The notes under the pieces: generated by a model
What the model was told of the DNA's origin: nothing
What the model saw: only the letters and a program-made list of their open reading frames with translations
The model's database searches: none
Assembly: GCF_001999305.1 (NCBI RefSeq)
Contig: NZ_MLHQ01000022.1
Coordinates: 1-64,000 of the forward strand
DNA length: 64,000 nucleotides
DNA from: Rodentibacter myodis
GTDB lineage: Bacteria > Pseudomonadota > Gammaproteobacteria > Enterobacterales > Pasteurellaceae
Direction of reading: 5' to 3'
Part shown: piece after piece, positions 28,694-38,314 of the stretch
Numbering within the stretch: the stretch's first letter is position 1
How the letters are laid out: each line of letters starts with the position of its first letter
Translations under genes and position numbers: made by a program

Positions 28694-29416
28694 ATGGCAC
28701 AAGTTTCAATGCGCGATATGATCAACGCGGGCGTACACTTCGGACACCAAACACGTTACTGGAACCCACAAATGAAACCTTTCATTTTTGGTGCGCGTAA
28801 TGGTGTTCACATCATCAACCTTGAAAAAACCTTACCTTTATTTAATGAAGCATTAGCAGAATTAACCCGCATTGCGAGCAATAACGGTAAAGTTTTATTT
28901 GTGGGTACAAAACGTGCAGCGTCTGAAGCGGTTCAAGCGGCAGCATTAGATTGTCAACAATATTATGTAAACCACCGTTGGTTAGGTGGTATGTTGACTA
29001 ACTGGAAAACGGTTCGTCAATCAATTAAACGTTTAAAAGATTTAGAAGCACAATCTCAAGACGGCACTTTCGACAAATTAACCAAAAAAGAAGCGTTAAT
29101 GCGTAGCCGTGAGATGGAAAAACTTGAATTAAGCCTTGGCGGTATCAAAGATATGGGTGGTTTACCGGATGCATTATTTGTTATCGGTGCCGACCACGAA
29201 CATATCGCCGTAAAAGAAGCAAACAACTTGGGTATTCCTGTATTTGCTATCGTTGATACCAACTCTACGCCGGCTGGTGTGGATTTTGTTATCCCGGGTA
29301 ACGATGACGCAACCCGTGCAATCCAACTTTACTTAACGGCGGCAGCGGCTGCGATGAAAGAAGGTCGTGGTAACGAAGCACAAGTTGCTGAAGAATCAGC
29401 GGCAGACGCAGAATAA
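28694..29416 (+). CDS. rpsB: 30S ribosomal protein S2
   Basis: Small-subunit protein S2, 240 residues. The N-terminal [20 protein letters not shown] and later [37 protein letters not shown] and [20 protein letters not shown] are diagnostic. It forms the usual rpsB-tsf pair, with tsf about 136 bases downstream. The coding sequence shows the codon preference of a highly expressed gene (many GGT, CGT and AAA codons). A structured leader suggests feedback control. Confidence 0.99.
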   Translation: MAQVSMRDMINAGVHFGHQTRYWNPQMKPFIFGARNGVHIINLEKTLPLFNEALAELTRIASNNGKVLFVGTKRAASEAVQAAALDCQQYYVNHRWLGGMLTNWKTVRQSIKRLKDLEAQSQDGTFDKLTKKEALMRSREMEKLELSLGGIKDMGGLPDALFVIGADHEHIAVKEANNLGIPVFAIVDTNSTPAGVDFVIPGNDDATRAIQLYLTAAAAAMKEGRGNEAQVAEESAADAE

Positions 29417-29430
29417 TTCAAGTTATCGAA

Positions 29431-29533
29431 ATAAGGCTTAGCCCTTATTAATCAAGACGATTAATTGGCACAGGGGCTAAATTTAGTCCCTGTTATTTTA
29501 TCTAAAAAAGTGTGGCAAAAACGACCGCACTTT
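29431..29533 (+). promoter_or_regulatory. Tandem hairpins between rpsB and tsf
   Basis: Four inverted repeats follow one another: ATAAGG/CCTTAT (29431-29448), TTAATC/GATTAA (29448-29464), a 12-bp stem ACAGGGGCTAAA/TTTAGTCCCTGT (29470-29493) with TATTTTATC after it, and an imperfect uptake-signal pair at about 29506-29533. The third looks like a terminator with an AT loop. Together they could lower tsf relative to rpsB or act as processing sites. Confidence 0.55.
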
Positions 29534-29552
29534 AAGACTGAGGATTTTTAAA

Positions 29553-30404
29553 ATGGCTGAAATTACAGCGTCATTAGTAAAAGAACTTCGTGAACGTACC
29601 GGCGCAGGTATGATGGAATGTAAAAAAGCATTAGTTGAAGCAAACGGCGATATTGAGTTAGCCATCGACAATATGCGTAAATCAGGCCAAGCAAAAGCGG
29701 CGAAAAAAGCAGGTCGTGTAGCGGCTGAAGGTGTTATCCTTGCACGTGTTGGCGCAGGTTTCGGTGTGTTGGTTGAAATGAACTGTGAAACCGACTTCGT
29801 AGCAAAAGATGCCGGTTTCTTAGGTTTAGCAAATGAAGTAGCAGACTTCGCAGCGGCAAACAAAGGTACAACAATTGAGCAATTACAAGCACAGTTTGAA
29901 GAAAAACGTGCGGCATTAGTGGCAAAAATTGGTGAAAATATGACAATCCGCCGTGTTGCTTACTTAGACGGTCAAGTGATCGCACAATACTTACACGGTG
30001 CGAAAATTGGCGTATTGGTTGCAGGTGAAGGTTCTGAAGAAGAATTACGTAAAGTGGCAATGCACGTTGCGGCATCTAAACCTGAGTTTGTGAATCCGGA
30101 AGATGTGTCTGCCGAAGTGGTTGAACACGAACGTCAAATCCAAATTGATATTGCAATCAACTCCGGTAAACCAAAAGAAATCGCTGAGAAAATGGTTGAA
30201 GGCCGTATGAAAAAATTCACCGGCGAAGTTTCTTTAACCGGTCAAGCATTCGTTATGGATCCTTCCGTTACTGTAGGCGATTACTTAAAATCTGTTAATA
30301 CCAAAGTAACCAACTTTATTCGTTTAGAAGTGGGCGAAGGTATTGAAAAAGTGGAAGAAGATTTCGCAGCAGAAGTGGCAAAAATCACCGGCGGTAACGC
30401 TTAA
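29553..30404 (+). CDS. tsf: Elongation factor Ts
   Basis: Nucleotide-exchange factor for EF-Tu, 283 residues. The N-terminal UBA-like domain includes [18 protein letters not shown] and [19 protein letters not shown]; the core has [14 protein letters not shown], which contacts EF-Tu, and [21 protein letters not shown] precedes the ATG. Second gene of rpsB-tsf, ending at a strong bidirectional terminator. Confidence 0.99.
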   Translation: MAEITASLVKELRERTGAGMMECKKALVEANGDIELAIDNMRKSGQAKAAKKAGRVAAEGVILARVGAGFGVLVEMNCETDFVAKDAGFLGLANEVADFAAANKGTTIEQLQAQFEEKRAALVAKIGENMTIRRVAYLDGQVIAQYLHGAKIGVLVAGEGSEEELRKVAMHVAASKPEFVNPEDVSAEVVEHERQIQIDIAINSGKPKEIAEKMVEGRMKKFTGEVSLTGQAFVMDPSVTVGDYLKSVNTKVTNFIRLEVGEGIEKVEEDFAAEVAKITGGNA

Positions 30405-30425
30405 TTCTTTCCTTTGTGGAATCAT

Positions 30426-30460
30426 AAAAAAGCCGATATTTATCGGCTTTTTTGTTTTTT
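30426..30460. terminator. Bidirectional terminator between tsf and the sulfatase-fold gene
   Basis: AAAAAGCCGATA and TATCGGCTTTTTT (within 30426-30453) form a GC-cored stem with T-tracts on both strands, suited to the convergent genes on either side. Confidence 0.85.
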
Positions 30461-30473
30461 TATTTTTGCTTTT

Positions 30474-32036
30474 CTATTTTTGTGCCGGGCGAATATCTAT
30501 CGCCGGATCATCATCTTGACGATATTTTTCATCAATTCGTTTTTGCAAACCAAAGTCATCCTTGTCCGATTCATTAGAAAATAAATCTTCTTCCGGTGTA
30601 AGTTTAGGATTTTTTATGCCTATCCAATTTGCAATGCCTTCCAAGAAATTTAAACCGGATTTAAACACCTTATATTCCCGGCGTTCGGTATCATCGGAAG
30701 AAATCTTAAACAATGGAATATTATGATGTTCACGACTAAAACAGTTTTGATTGAATAACAGTACATTGTGTTTTTCATCTTGCTGATGGCATAAACCGTG
30801 ATCGGAAAGGTAAATCATCGAAAAAGTGCGGTGCGTTTTTTGCCCGTTTTCTTGCAGTTTTTCATACACTCGCTTTAAAAATTCATCGGTTTTTTTGATG
30901 GAAGAAATATAGCAATTTAAGTAACCGAATTTGGGATCAATTTCTTTTTCGTTAAAAATTTTGGGGTAATCTTCCAAGCGATCACAAGCCAGTGGATGCG
31001 AGCCATAAAGGTGTAACAAAATAAAGCGTTTTCCCTGAATTGGCGCTTCCAATACTTGAGCGAATTTGGGTAAGAGATCAAAATCACTGTAATTGTTAGA
31101 GTTAAAACTGCCGCCTTTTTTCAAGAAAACGGTTTCATCCGATTTTGAGGCGAGGGAAGAAACCGGTGTATCAAATTCCCCTAAAAATCCTTGGTTGGAA
31201 AGCCAATAGGTTTTGATGCCTGCCGATTTAATTAAATCCACTAAACTGAGTTCATAGTCGGGTTCCCATTTTTCTTTGTTGGGAAGGGTGAGCATTAGGC
31301 GTAGCGAAGCCACGGTGTTTGTTCCGGCGGAGCGAAAGCCATTAATCAACGTGCCTTTTGCATTTGACATAAAGGGCGTATTTTCAATGGGATAACCATA
31401 AGCCTGATGATAATCACTGCGCGCACTTTCCCCCAATACAATCACATAATCATCGTACCGACTGTTTTCTAAGGTGGATTTTCCCCAATTATCCGATTGC
31501 GACATTTGTTTTAATTTATTCATTTCATCGTAAATTTTTGCCGTTGAATTAATGGTTTCTTTCAATGGATCGGCAAGTGGAAGATGGTAAGCGAAAAGCA
31601 GGGCAGCAACGGCAATGAAGGTTTTATTGCGATAAAATTTAACGCCGAATTTGACCGCACTTTTATATTGCAGAAATACCAAAAGAGGGATAGCCAACGC
31701 GATGAAGTAACTGCTCAGCGGAATTTGCAACAAGAATTCTTTGGTTTCCAACATATCTGTGGCGAAAAGGGAGGCGATATACTGATAACTCGGTGCACCA
31801 AAATTTAATCCTGTTGGCGTGTAAATCGCATACACAAAGGAAAGCGGAAGCAGCACAATGTAGAAGATTTTTTTGCTACTGCTTAATAAAAGAATAATAG
31901 TGGTGGCAAGTAAAATTAGCTCAATATTGGGGTGGGGAAACATTCCTGAGCCAATCAACATAAAGTAGCCGGCAGCCGCCGCACAAACAATAATAAAAAG
32001 TGCGGTCAAAATTGGCGGAGTTTTTTGTGTTTTCAT
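30474..32036 (-). CDS. Phosphoethanolamine transferase, EptA/CptA type
   Basis: 520 residues. Five hydrophobic N-terminal spans (to about residue 155) are followed by a periplasmic alkaline-phosphatase/sulfatase-fold domain. [20 protein letters not shown] holds the metal-binding Glu, the nucleophile Thr is probably in [14 protein letters not shown], and SDHGLC is the second metal site. Such enzymes move phosphoethanolamine from phosphatidylethanolamine to lipid A or LOS core sugars, changing surface charge and peptide resistance. Which sugar is modified cannot be told. AGAGAG precedes the ATG, which diverges from pyrH. Confidence 0.82.
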   Translation of the reverse strand: MKTQKTPPILTALFIIVCAAAAGYFMLIGSGMFPHPNIELILLATTIILLLSSSKKIFYIVLLPLSFVYAIYTPTGLNFGAPSYQYIASLFATDMLETKEFLLQIPLSSYFIALAIPLLVFLQYKSAVKFGVKFYRNKTFIAVAALLFAYHLPLADPLKETINSTAKIYDEMNKLKQMSQSDNWGKSTLENSRYDDYVIVLGESARSDYHQAYGYPIENTPFMSNAKGTLINGFRSAGTNTVASLRLMLTLPNKEKWEPDYELSLVDLIKSAGIKTYWLSNQGFLGEFDTPVSSLASKSDETVFLKKGGSFNSNNYSDFDLLPKFAQVLEAPIQGKRFILLHLYGSHPLACDRLEDYPKIFNEKEIDPKFGYLNCYISSIKKTDEFLKRVYEKLQENGQKTHRTFSMIYLSDHGLCHQQDEKHNVLLFNQNCFSREHHNIPLFKISSDDTERREYKVFKSGLNFLEGIANWIGIKNPKLTPEEDLFSNESDKDDFGLQKRIDEKYRQDDDPAIDIRPAQK

Positions 32037-32168
32037 ATTCTCTCTTTGCTAAAAATAAACGCGCTTATTATCCCTTTTTTAATTGGAATTTCCATCCTTA
32101 ACTTCTTCACTCTTGCACGCTTATTCTATAAAATAAGACAATTTTTTAACCCCAAAAAGGAAAAGACA

Positions 32169-32882
32169 ATGAGCCAACCAATTTATAAACGTATTTTATT
32201 GAAATTAAGTGGTGAAGCATTACAGGGTGAGGAAGGATTTGGCATTGATCCCTCCATTCTTGATCGTATGGCATTAGAGATTAAAGAGCTGGTGGAAATG
32301 GGCGTGGAAGTGGGCGTTGTACTTGGTGGCGGTAACTTATTCCGTGGTGCAAAACTCGCTAAAGCCGGAATGAATCGTGTGGTGGGTGACCATATGGGAA
32401 TGCTTGCAACGGTAATGAATGGGTTGGCAATGCGTGATGCCCTACATCGTGCGGATGTGAATGCCAAATTAATGTCGGCATTTCAATTAAACGGGATTTG
32501 TGACACTTATAACTGGTCTGAAGCGATCAAAATGTTACGTGAGAAACGTGTGGTGATTTTCTCCGCCGGTACGGGTAGTCCATTTTTCACCACCGATTCC
32601 GCCGCTTGCTTACGCGGTATTGAAATTGAAGCGGATGTGGTATTGAAGGCAACCAAAGTAGATGGCGTGTATGATTGCGATCCGGCAAAAAATACCGATG
32701 CAAAACTTTATAAAAACCTGACTTATGCAGAAGTGATTGATAAAGAATTACAAGTGATGGATTTAGCTGCGTTTACTTTAGCGCGTGATCACGGTATGCC
32801 GATTCGCGTGTTTAATATGGGAAGACCGGGTGCGTTACGCAATGTGGTGTTAGGCACAGATGAAGGGACAACGATTTGTTAA
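32169..32882 (+). CDS. pyrH: Uridylate kinase
   Basis: Phosphorylates UMP to UDP as a hexamer of the amino-acid-kinase fold. 237 residues: [15 protein letters not shown] at the start, [54 protein letters not shown] and [22 protein letters not shown] precedes ATG 32169; a longer in-frame ORF from 32025 crosses the divergent promoter and is not family-like. frr usually follows pyrH directly, but here two small genes on the other strand lie between them. Confidence 0.98.
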   Translation: MSQPIYKRILLKLSGEALQGEEGFGIDPSILDRMALEIKELVEMGVEVGVVLGGGNLFRGAKLAKAGMNRVVGDHMGMLATVMNGLAMRDALHRADVNAKLMSAFQLNGICDTYNWSEAIKMLREKRVVIFSAGTGSPFFTTDSAACLRGIEIEADVVLKATKVDGVYDCDPAKNTDAKLYKNLTYAEVIDKELQVMDLAAFTLARDHGMPIRVFNMGRPGALRNVVLGTDEGTTIC

Positions 32883-32898
32883 TCGGATATTAAATGTA

Positions 32899-32931
32899 AA
32901 AACGGCAGAATTGGGTTCTGCCGTTTTGTTT
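32899..32931 (+). terminator. Terminator after pyrH
   Basis: AAAACGGCAGAA (32899-32910) and TTCTGCCGTTTT (32916-32927) form a perfect 12-bp stem with loop TTGGG, then GTTTA. It lies at the 3' end of the convergent small-gene pair, so it may serve both strands. Confidence 0.85.
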
Positions 32932-32932
32932 A

Positions 32933-33046
32933 TTATTTTTGAGATTTTTCTTTTTCCGCTTCCTTAATTGCCCGTTGAATTGCAAAATTAAATGCAAGTA
33001 GAAGCATTATGATAACTAACAAACCAATCATAATATCCATTTTCAT
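32933..33046 (-). CDS. 37-residue single-span membrane protein
   Basis: I do not recognise this gene. It encodes 37 residues: a short start MKMDIM, one hydrophobic span IGLLVIIMLLLAFNFAI, then a charged tail RAIKEAEKEKSQK. A strong ribosome site AGAGGAG lies close to the ATG, and the ATG overlaps the TGA of the preceding 77-residue gene (ATGA), so the two are translationally coupled. The likely topology puts the charged tail in the cytoplasm. Candidate roles are a small regulator of a membrane complex or a toxin-like peptide, both unproven. The ribosome site and coupling are what make it look real. Confidence 0.6.
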   Translation of the reverse strand: MKMDIMIGLLVIIMLLLAFNFAIQRAIKEAEKEKSQK

Positions 33047-33276
33047 TTCTCCTCTGTTAAGGATTGTTTATTTTTTCTCAATACATTTGAGATAAAGAGT
33101 AATAGATAGGTTGTTACTACTAACAAGATGACATTTGTTATTTTAAATAAAATCGACTTTTCGCCGTACACTATAACAGGCATTGCTAAAATTGCAACTT
33201 TGGCAATATCATCCAAAATTTTCACCCAAGATTCTAGACTGTCTTTATTAATTGGACGTTTAAAAAGATCCCACAT
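33043..33276 (-). CDS. Small two-span membrane protein of unknown function
   Basis: About 77 residues, not recognised. An amphipathic start MWDLFKRPINKDSLESWVKIL is followed by hydrophobic segments DIAKVAILAMPVIVYG and ITNVILLVVTTYLLLFISNV and a charged tail. Three consecutive ATGs (33282, 33279, 33276) follow AGGA at 33285-33288; the last two are best spaced, and 33276 is used here. It overlaps the 37-residue gene by four bases. The pair lies on the minus strand between pyrH and frr, where related genomes often have nothing. The sequence is more AT-rich than its neighbours. Confidence 0.6.
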   Translation of the reverse strand: MWDLFKRPINKDSLESWVKILDDIAKVAILAMPVIVYGEKSILFKITNVILLVVTTYLLLFISNVLRKNKQSLTEEK

Positions 33277-33297
33277 CATCATTATCCTAAATCTCAT

Positions 33298-33491
33298 TTT
33301 TGTTTAAGATAACTTAGCCTTATCGATTGCCTCAATTTCATCTTGCAAATTTTGCGGCAAAGATCGTGAAAATCGACAAAATTAAACATCAATTTGGGTT
33401 TAATGCTTTCTAAATAAAACAATTCAAAAACGGTAAAAAATCCAGTAAAATCACCCCGTTTTATTTTTGCCAAATATAAAAGGACAACTCA
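33298..33491. other. Gap before frr with a possible gene remnant
   Basis: On the minus strand one frame reads SRSLPQNLQDEIEAIDKAKLS and then stop (around 33310-33375), with an in-frame stop a few codons upstream and no start. It looks like the tail of a decayed gene but could be chance. On the plus strand a weak TAAAAT near 33446 may be the frr -10. AAGGACAA is the frr ribosome site. Confidence 0.3.
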
Positions 33492-34049
33492 ATGATTAAT
33501 GAAATTAGACAAGATGCCGAACAGCGTATGGAAAAAAGCCTTGAAGCGTTAAAAGGGCATATCGCAAAAATCCGTACCGGTCGTGCGCAACCAAGTTTGT
33601 TAGATGCGATTCAAGTGGAATATTATGGTGCGGCAACCCCTCTACGCCAATTAGCCAATGTGGTGGCGGAAGATGCCCGTACGTTAGCGGTAACCGTGTT
33701 CGATCGTTCATTAATTAGTGCGGTAGAAAAAGCGATTTTAACTTCCGATTTAGGGTTGAATCCGTCTTCTGCGGGTACAACGATTCGTGTTCCACTTCCA
33801 CCATTAACGGAAGAACGTCGCCGTGATTTAATCAAAATTGTCAAAGGCGAAGGCGAGCAAGGCAAAGTGGCAATTCGTAATGTGCGCCGTGATGCCAATG
33901 ATAAAATCAAAGCCTTATTGAAAGATAAAGAAATCAGTGAAAACGATCAGCATAAAGCAGAAGAAATCATCCAAAAATTAACCGATCAATACATCAAAAA
34001 AGTGGATGAAATTTTGGCGGATAAAGAAAAAGAACTAATGGATTTCTAA
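33492..34049 (+). CDS. frr: Ribosome recycling factor
   Basis: Splits post-termination ribosomes together with EF-G. 185 residues in the three-helix-bundle plus beta domain pattern: [29 protein letters not shown], the strand region [32 protein letters not shown] and [28 protein letters not shown] is upstream. It is separated from pyrH by the small membrane genes and followed by a hairpin before dxr. Confidence 0.98.
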   Translation: MINEIRQDAEQRMEKSLEALKGHIAKIRTGRAQPSLLDAIQVEYYGAATPLRQLANVVAEDARTLAVTVFDRSLISAVEKAILTSDLGLNPSSAGTTIRVPLPPLTEERRRDLIKIVKGEGEQGKVAIRNVRRDANDKIKALLKDKEISENDQHKAEEIIQKLTDQYIKKVDEILADKEKELMDF

Positions 34050-34067
34050 TTTCTGAACCGATTATTG

Positions 34068-34103
34068 GGGCAGACCGGCGTGTCTGCCCTTGTTCTATTC
34101 TCT
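34068..34103 (+). terminator. Possible terminator between frr and dxr
   Basis: GGGCAGAC (34068-34075) and GTCTGCCC (34082-34089) form an 8-bp GC-rich stem; the tail TTGTTCTATTCTC is interrupted by C. Termination is probably partial. Confidence 0.55.
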
Positions 34104-34129
34104 TATTTAAAAAGTGCGGTCGATATTTT

Positions 34130-35326
34130 ATGCAAAAACAAAATATAGTGATTCTGGGGGCTACCGGATCTATCGGGCAAAGTACCTTATCGGTGATTGA
34201 ACATAATCCTGAAAAGTACCACGCTTTTGCCTTGGTTGGCGGTAAAAATGTGGAAACAATGTTTGAAAAATGCGTGAAATTTCGACCGCACTTTGCTGCA
34301 CTTGATGATCTGAATGCAGCGCATCTATTGCGTGAAAAACTCAAAATTCACGGCGTTGCCACCGAGGTATTAGCCGGACAACAAGCAATCTGTGATTTGG
34401 CGGCACATCCTGAGGCGGATCAAGTGATGGCGGCGATTGTAGGGGCGGCAGGTTTGCTCCCGACATTATCTGCCGTAAAAGCCGGTAAACGCGTGTTATT
34501 AGCCAATAAAGAAGCCTTGGTCACTTGTGGGCAGATTTTTATTGATGCGGTAAAACAATATGGGGCAAGGTTGTTACCGGTAGATAGCGAACACAATGCG
34601 ATTTTTCAGTCCTTACCACCTGAAGCGCAACAACAAATCGGTTTTTGCCCTTTAGGTGAACTGGGAATCAGTAAAATTATATTGACCGGTTCAGGCGGGC
34701 CTTTTCGTTATATGCCATTAAATGAATTTGCAACGATTACACCGGAACAAGCGGTGGCACATCCGAATTGGTCAATGGGGAAAAAGATCTCCGTAGATTC
34801 TGCCACAATGATGAATAAAGGCTTGGAATATATTGAAGCACGATGGCTGTTTAATGCGAATGCCGATGAAATGGAAGTGATTATTCACCCGCAATCAATC
34901 ATTCATTCAATGGTGCGTTATGTGGATGGCTCGGTCATCGCACAAATGGGCAATCCGGATATGCGAACACCAATTGCAGAAACGATGGCGTATCCGCACC
35001 GTACTCTTGCCGGCGTTGAACCTTTAGACTTCTTTAAAATCAAAGAATTGACGTTTATTGAACCGGATTTCAACCGTTATCCTAATTTAAAACTTGCAAT
35101 GGATGCCTTTGCAGAAGGGCAGTATGCGACAACGGCAATGAATGCGGCAAATGAAATCGCCGTACAAGCCTTTTTAGATCGTCAAATTTCCTTTATGGAT
35201 ATTGCACGCATTAATCAAGAAACCATAGCAAAAATACCACGTATTACAATTTCTGCGATTGATGATGTATTAGCGGTCGATGCTCAGGCACGTGTCATTG
35301 CACAACAACTGATTGATCGCCATTAA
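34130..35326 (+). CDS. dxr: 1-deoxy-D-xylulose 5-phosphate reductoisomerase
   Basis: Converts DXP to 2-C-methylerythritol 4-phosphate with NADPH, the second step of the MEP isoprenoid pathway. 398 residues: NADPH motif [18 protein letters not shown] near residue 7, [23 protein letters not shown], metal-site [11 protein letters not shown], and the loop [27 protein letters not shown] is diagnostic. No Shine-Dalgarno is seen; an uptake signal occupies the spot, about 15-25 bases before the ATG. It heads an envelope run with uppS, which uses its isoprenoid products. Confidence 0.98.
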   Translation: MQKQNIVILGATGSIGQSTLSVIEHNPEKYHAFALVGGKNVETMFEKCVKFRPHFAALDDLNAAHLLREKLKIHGVATEVLAGQQAICDLAAHPEADQVMAAIVGAAGLLPTLSAVKAGKRVLLANKEALVTCGQIFIDAVKQYGARLLPVDSEHNAIFQSLPPEAQQQIGFCPLGELGISKIILTGSGGPFRYMPLNEFATITPEQAVAHPNWSMGKKISVDSATMMNKGLEYIEARWLFNANADEMEVIIHPQSIIHSMVRYVDGSVIAQMGNPDMRTPIAETMAYPHRTLAGVEPLDFFKIKELTFIEPDFNRYPNLKLAMDAFAEGQYATTAMNAANEIAVQAFLDRQISFMDIARINQETIAKIPRITISAIDDVLAVDAQARVIAQQLIDRH

Positions 35327-35353
35327 AAGTGCGGTCATAAATCCTCTTATTTT

Positions 35354-36073
35354 ATGTTAGAACTCGATAAGAATAATATTCCCGAACACGTTGCTATTAT
35401 TATGGATGGCAACGGGCGTTGGGCAAAACAACGGAATAAATTACGCATCTTTGGGCATACCAATGGTGTTGCCGCCGTACGCCGAGCGGTGAGTTATGCC
35501 CGAGAGGTGGGGGTGAAAGTGTTAACGCTTTATGCTTTCAGTAGCGAGAACTGGAACCGGCCTGAACAAGAAGTGAATGCCTTAATGACGCTTTTTATAC
35601 AGGCACTCGATCGCGAAGTAAAAAAATTACACAAAAACGATATTCGGCTCAACATTATTGGCGATACATCCCGTTTTAGCGAAAAACTGCAAGAAAAAAT
35701 TGCAAAGGCTGAACATTTAACGGAAAAAAATACCGCACTTACCTTAAATATCGCAGCAAATTACGGTGGTTGTTGGGATATTGTTCAAGCCGCCCGACAA
35801 CTTGCCATAAAAGTGAAAAACAGCGATATATCGGCGGAAGAAATTACAGAACAGATGTTCCAACAGTATTTACTGACACAGAATCAACCGCCGGTGGATC
35901 TGTTAATTCGCACCAGTGGCGAACAACGTATTAGTAACTTTTTACTTTGGCAAATTGCCTATGCAGAGCTTTGTTTTTTAGATGTGTTGTGGCCTGATTT
36001 TGGTGAAAAAGAATTTAATCGGGCGATTGCCGATTATCAACAACGTCATCGCCGTTTTGGCGGGACAGAATAA
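35354..36073 (+). CDS. uppS: Undecaprenyl diphosphate synthase
   Basis: cis-Prenyltransferase extending FPP with eight IPP units to the lipid carrier for peptidoglycan and LOS. 239 residues: [20 protein letters not shown] holds the catalytic Asp near residue 18, then [11 protein letters not shown] and the C-terminal [23 protein letters not shown] signature. It follows dxr after 27 bases, which include an uptake signal, and precedes cdsA by 12. Confidence 0.98.
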   Translation: MLELDKNNIPEHVAIIMDGNGRWAKQRNKLRIFGHTNGVAAVRRAVSYAREVGVKVLTLYAFSSENWNRPEQEVNALMTLFIQALDREVKKLHKNDIRLNIIGDTSRFSEKLQEKIAKAEHLTEKNTALTLNIAANYGGCWDIVQAARQLAIKVKNSDISAEEITEQMFQQYLLTQNQPPVDLLIRTSGEQRISNFLLWQIAYAELCFLDVLWPDFGEKEFNRAIADYQQRHRRFGGTE

Positions 36074-36085
36074 TGCGGAGATTTT

Positions 36086-36952
36086 ATGCTTAAAGAACGT
36101 GTATTATCAGCAATTGTACTGATTGCATTGGTGCTATGTGCCTTATTTTTATTTACCCCTTTCTATTTTGCGTTGGCATTAGGCTTGATTGCGGTATTAG
36201 GCGTATGGGAGTGGACACAATTTGCGCATTTTAAACAGCCTTTGGTTCGCCTATGTCTTGCCGCATTTCTTGGTGCTTTTATCTTTTTATGGCTTTTTAC
36301 CGAAGGCAATTATCTTGATGCGGGAAGAGTATTTGAAAGTTATCTCCCGCTTTTATTAATTAATTCGGTCGGTTGGTGGGGACTTGCCTTGTTGTTGGTG
36401 GTCACTTATCCAAACTCGGCGAAGTATTGGCGTAAAAATAAACCACTTCAATTACTTTTTGCTTTTTCCACATTAATCCCTTTTGTTGCCGCGGTACTCC
36501 GCCTGCGTTTAGATAATTACACGCTTGATCCTCATCACGGTTTATTCTTATTACTTTACGTATTTGTGTTGGTTTGGGCGGCTGATTCCGGTGCTTATTT
36601 TGCCGGTCGGGCTTTTGGTAAACATAAACTTGCGCCGAAAGTGTCCCCCGGTAAAACTTGGGAGGGGGTGTTAGGCGGTTTAATCACGGCGGCAGTGCTT
36701 GCTTTTGTATTTATTCATTTTGCCGCCGAAAGTTTATTGGGAAACCGTGCAATGGCAGGTTTTGTGGTACTTTCTGTGGTAACGGTGGCAATTTCCGTTT
36801 TAGGGGATTTAACCGAAAGTATGTTTAAGCGGGAAGCCGGCATTAAAGATAGCAGTCAACTTATTCCCGGACACGGTGGTATTTTGGATCGCATTGACAG
36901 CTTAACGGCGGCAGTACCGTTTTTCACTTATTTCTATTTCTTTATGTTGTAA
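36086..36952 (+). CDS. cdsA: Phosphatidate cytidylyltransferase
   Basis: Inner-membrane enzyme making CDP-diacylglycerol from phosphatidate and CTP, the substrate for PssA. 288 residues with about eight hydrophobic spans. The family signature is at the C-terminal half: LVWAADSGAYFAGRAFGKHK, LAPKVSPGKTWEGVLGG, and GDLTESMFKREAGIKDSSQLIPGHGGILDR. CGGAG precedes the ATG. Next in the run to rseP. Confidence 0.97.
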   Translation: MLKERVLSAIVLIALVLCALFLFTPFYFALALGLIAVLGVWEWTQFAHFKQPLVRLCLAAFLGAFIFLWLFTEGNYLDAGRVFESYLPLLLINSVGWWGLALLLVVTYPNSAKYWRKNKPLQLLFAFSTLIPFVAAVLRLRLDNYTLDPHHGLFLLLYVFVLVWAADSGAYFAGRAFGKHKLAPKVSPGKTWEGVLGGLITAAVLAFVFIHFAAESLLGNRAMAGFVVLSVVTVAISVLGDLTESMFKREAGIKDSSQLIPGHGGILDRIDSLTAAVPFFTYFYFFML

Positions 36953-36961
36953 GGATTGTTG

Positions 36962-38290
36962 ATGTCATTTTTGTGGTCGCTTGGCTCTTTTCTTATTGCT
37001 ATTTCTGTCTTAGTGGCAGTTCACGAATTTGGACACTTTTGGGCTGCACGAAAGTGCGGTGTAAAAGTACATCGTTTTTCTATCGGCTTTGGTAAGGTGA
37101 TTTGGCGGCGAACCGATAAACAAGGAACTGAATTTGCGCTTTCCTTAATGCCGCTTGGTGGCTATGTCAAAATGCTTGATGGGCGGGTGGAAAATGTACC
37201 GGACGACTTAAAATCACAAGCCTTTGATCAAAAATCCATTCTGCAACGAGCCTTTATTATTGCCGCAGGGCCATTTGCCAATTTTATTTTTGCGATGATG
37301 GCGTATTGGGTAATTTATTCCGTTGGTGTCCCGAGTGTTAAACCGGTGATTGAAAATATTTCACCACATTCCATTGCGGCACAGGCAAAAATTGAGCCGA
37401 ACTCACAAATTATCGCAATTGACGGCGAGGCGGCAGAAGATTGGGAAACCATTAATATGTTGCTTGCGGCAAAGCTGGGGAATGATCAAGTGGAGATGAC
37501 ATTTTCCCCTTTTGGTTCCAATGTTACTTATGAAAAACAATTGGATTTGTCGGGCTGGAAATTTGATCCGGAAAAAGAAAGTGCCTTTGAATCCTTAGGA
37601 ATGAATCCGATTCGTCCAAAAGTTGAAATGACTTTATCCAAAGTTGTTGAAAATTCACCGGCACAAAAAGCAGGCTTGCAGGTGGGGGATAAAATTTTAA
37701 CGGAAAATTTGACCGCACTTCTCTGGCAGGATTTTATAAAACAGGTCGAACAAGGGCAGCCTTTTACAATTAAGCTCGAACGGGACGGACAAATTTTTGA
37801 CAAAACCCTGCAACCGGAACAGAAAGATAAACGTTGGTTTGTTGGGGTCAGCCCTACTTTTTTAAATATAGGCGAGCAGTATCGAACCGAATTAAAATAT
37901 GGTATTCTTGACGCCCTGTCTAAAGGCGTAGAAAAAACCGTACAGTTATCTTGGTTGACGGTTAAAGTGATCGGTAAATTATTTACCGGTGATCTTTCCC
38001 TGAATAATTTAAGCGGGCCGATTTCCATTGCAAAAGGTGCGGGTGCTTCTTCAAGTATTGGATTGGTATATTTTTTGAGCTTTATGGCACTTATTAGTGT
38101 AAATTTAGGCATTATGAATTTATTTCCGTTGCCGGTATTAGATGGTGGTCATTTGGTGTTCTTGGCGGCGGAAGCAATTAAAGGAAAGCCCGTTTCGGAA
38201 CGGGTTCAGAATTTAAGTTATCGCATTGGTGCGGCACTGCTATTAACCTTAATGGTTTTTGCGCTGTTCAATGATTTCTTACGTTTATAA
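36962..38290 (+). CDS. rseP: Site-2 protease RseP
   Basis: Intramembrane zinc protease of 442 residues that cleaves anti-sigma factor RseA and leftover signal peptides. Zinc motif HEFGHFWAARKCG lies near residue 22 and the second active-site motif NLFPLPVLDGGH near 385. Two periplasmic PDZ domains lie between (ENISPHSIAAQAKIEPNSQI, VVENSPAQKAGLQVGDKI). ATG 36962 is chosen because AAGGA lies six bases before; two TTG codons directly precede it. Neighbours cdsA and bamA are the standard arrangement. Confidence 0.97.
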   Translation: MSFLWSLGSFLIAISVLVAVHEFGHFWAARKCGVKVHRFSIGFGKVIWRRTDKQGTEFALSLMPLGGYVKMLDGRVENVPDDLKSQAFDQKSILQRAFIIAAGPFANFIFAMMAYWVIYSVGVPSVKPVIENISPHSIAAQAKIEPNSQIIAIDGEAAEDWETINMLLAAKLGNDQVEMTFSPFGSNVTYEKQLDLSGWKFDPEKESAFESLGMNPIRPKVEMTLSKVVENSPAQKAGLQVGDKILTENLTALLWQDFIKQVEQGQPFTIKLERDGQIFDKTLQPEQKDKRWFVGVSPTFLNIGEQYRTELKYGILDALSKGVEKTVQLSWLTVKVIGKLFTGDLSLNNLSGPISIAKGAGASSSIGLVYFLSFMALISVNLGIMNLFPLPVLDGGHLVFLAAEAIKGKPVSERVQNLSYRIGAALLLTLMVFALFNDFLRL

Positions 38291-38314
38291 ATATTATTTA
38301 ATAGGACAAAATCG

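Noticed and set aside
32025-32168. 48-codon N-terminal extension of pyrH
   Set aside because: It would run through the divergent promoter area and has no ribosome site; the family begins at [16 protein letters not shown].
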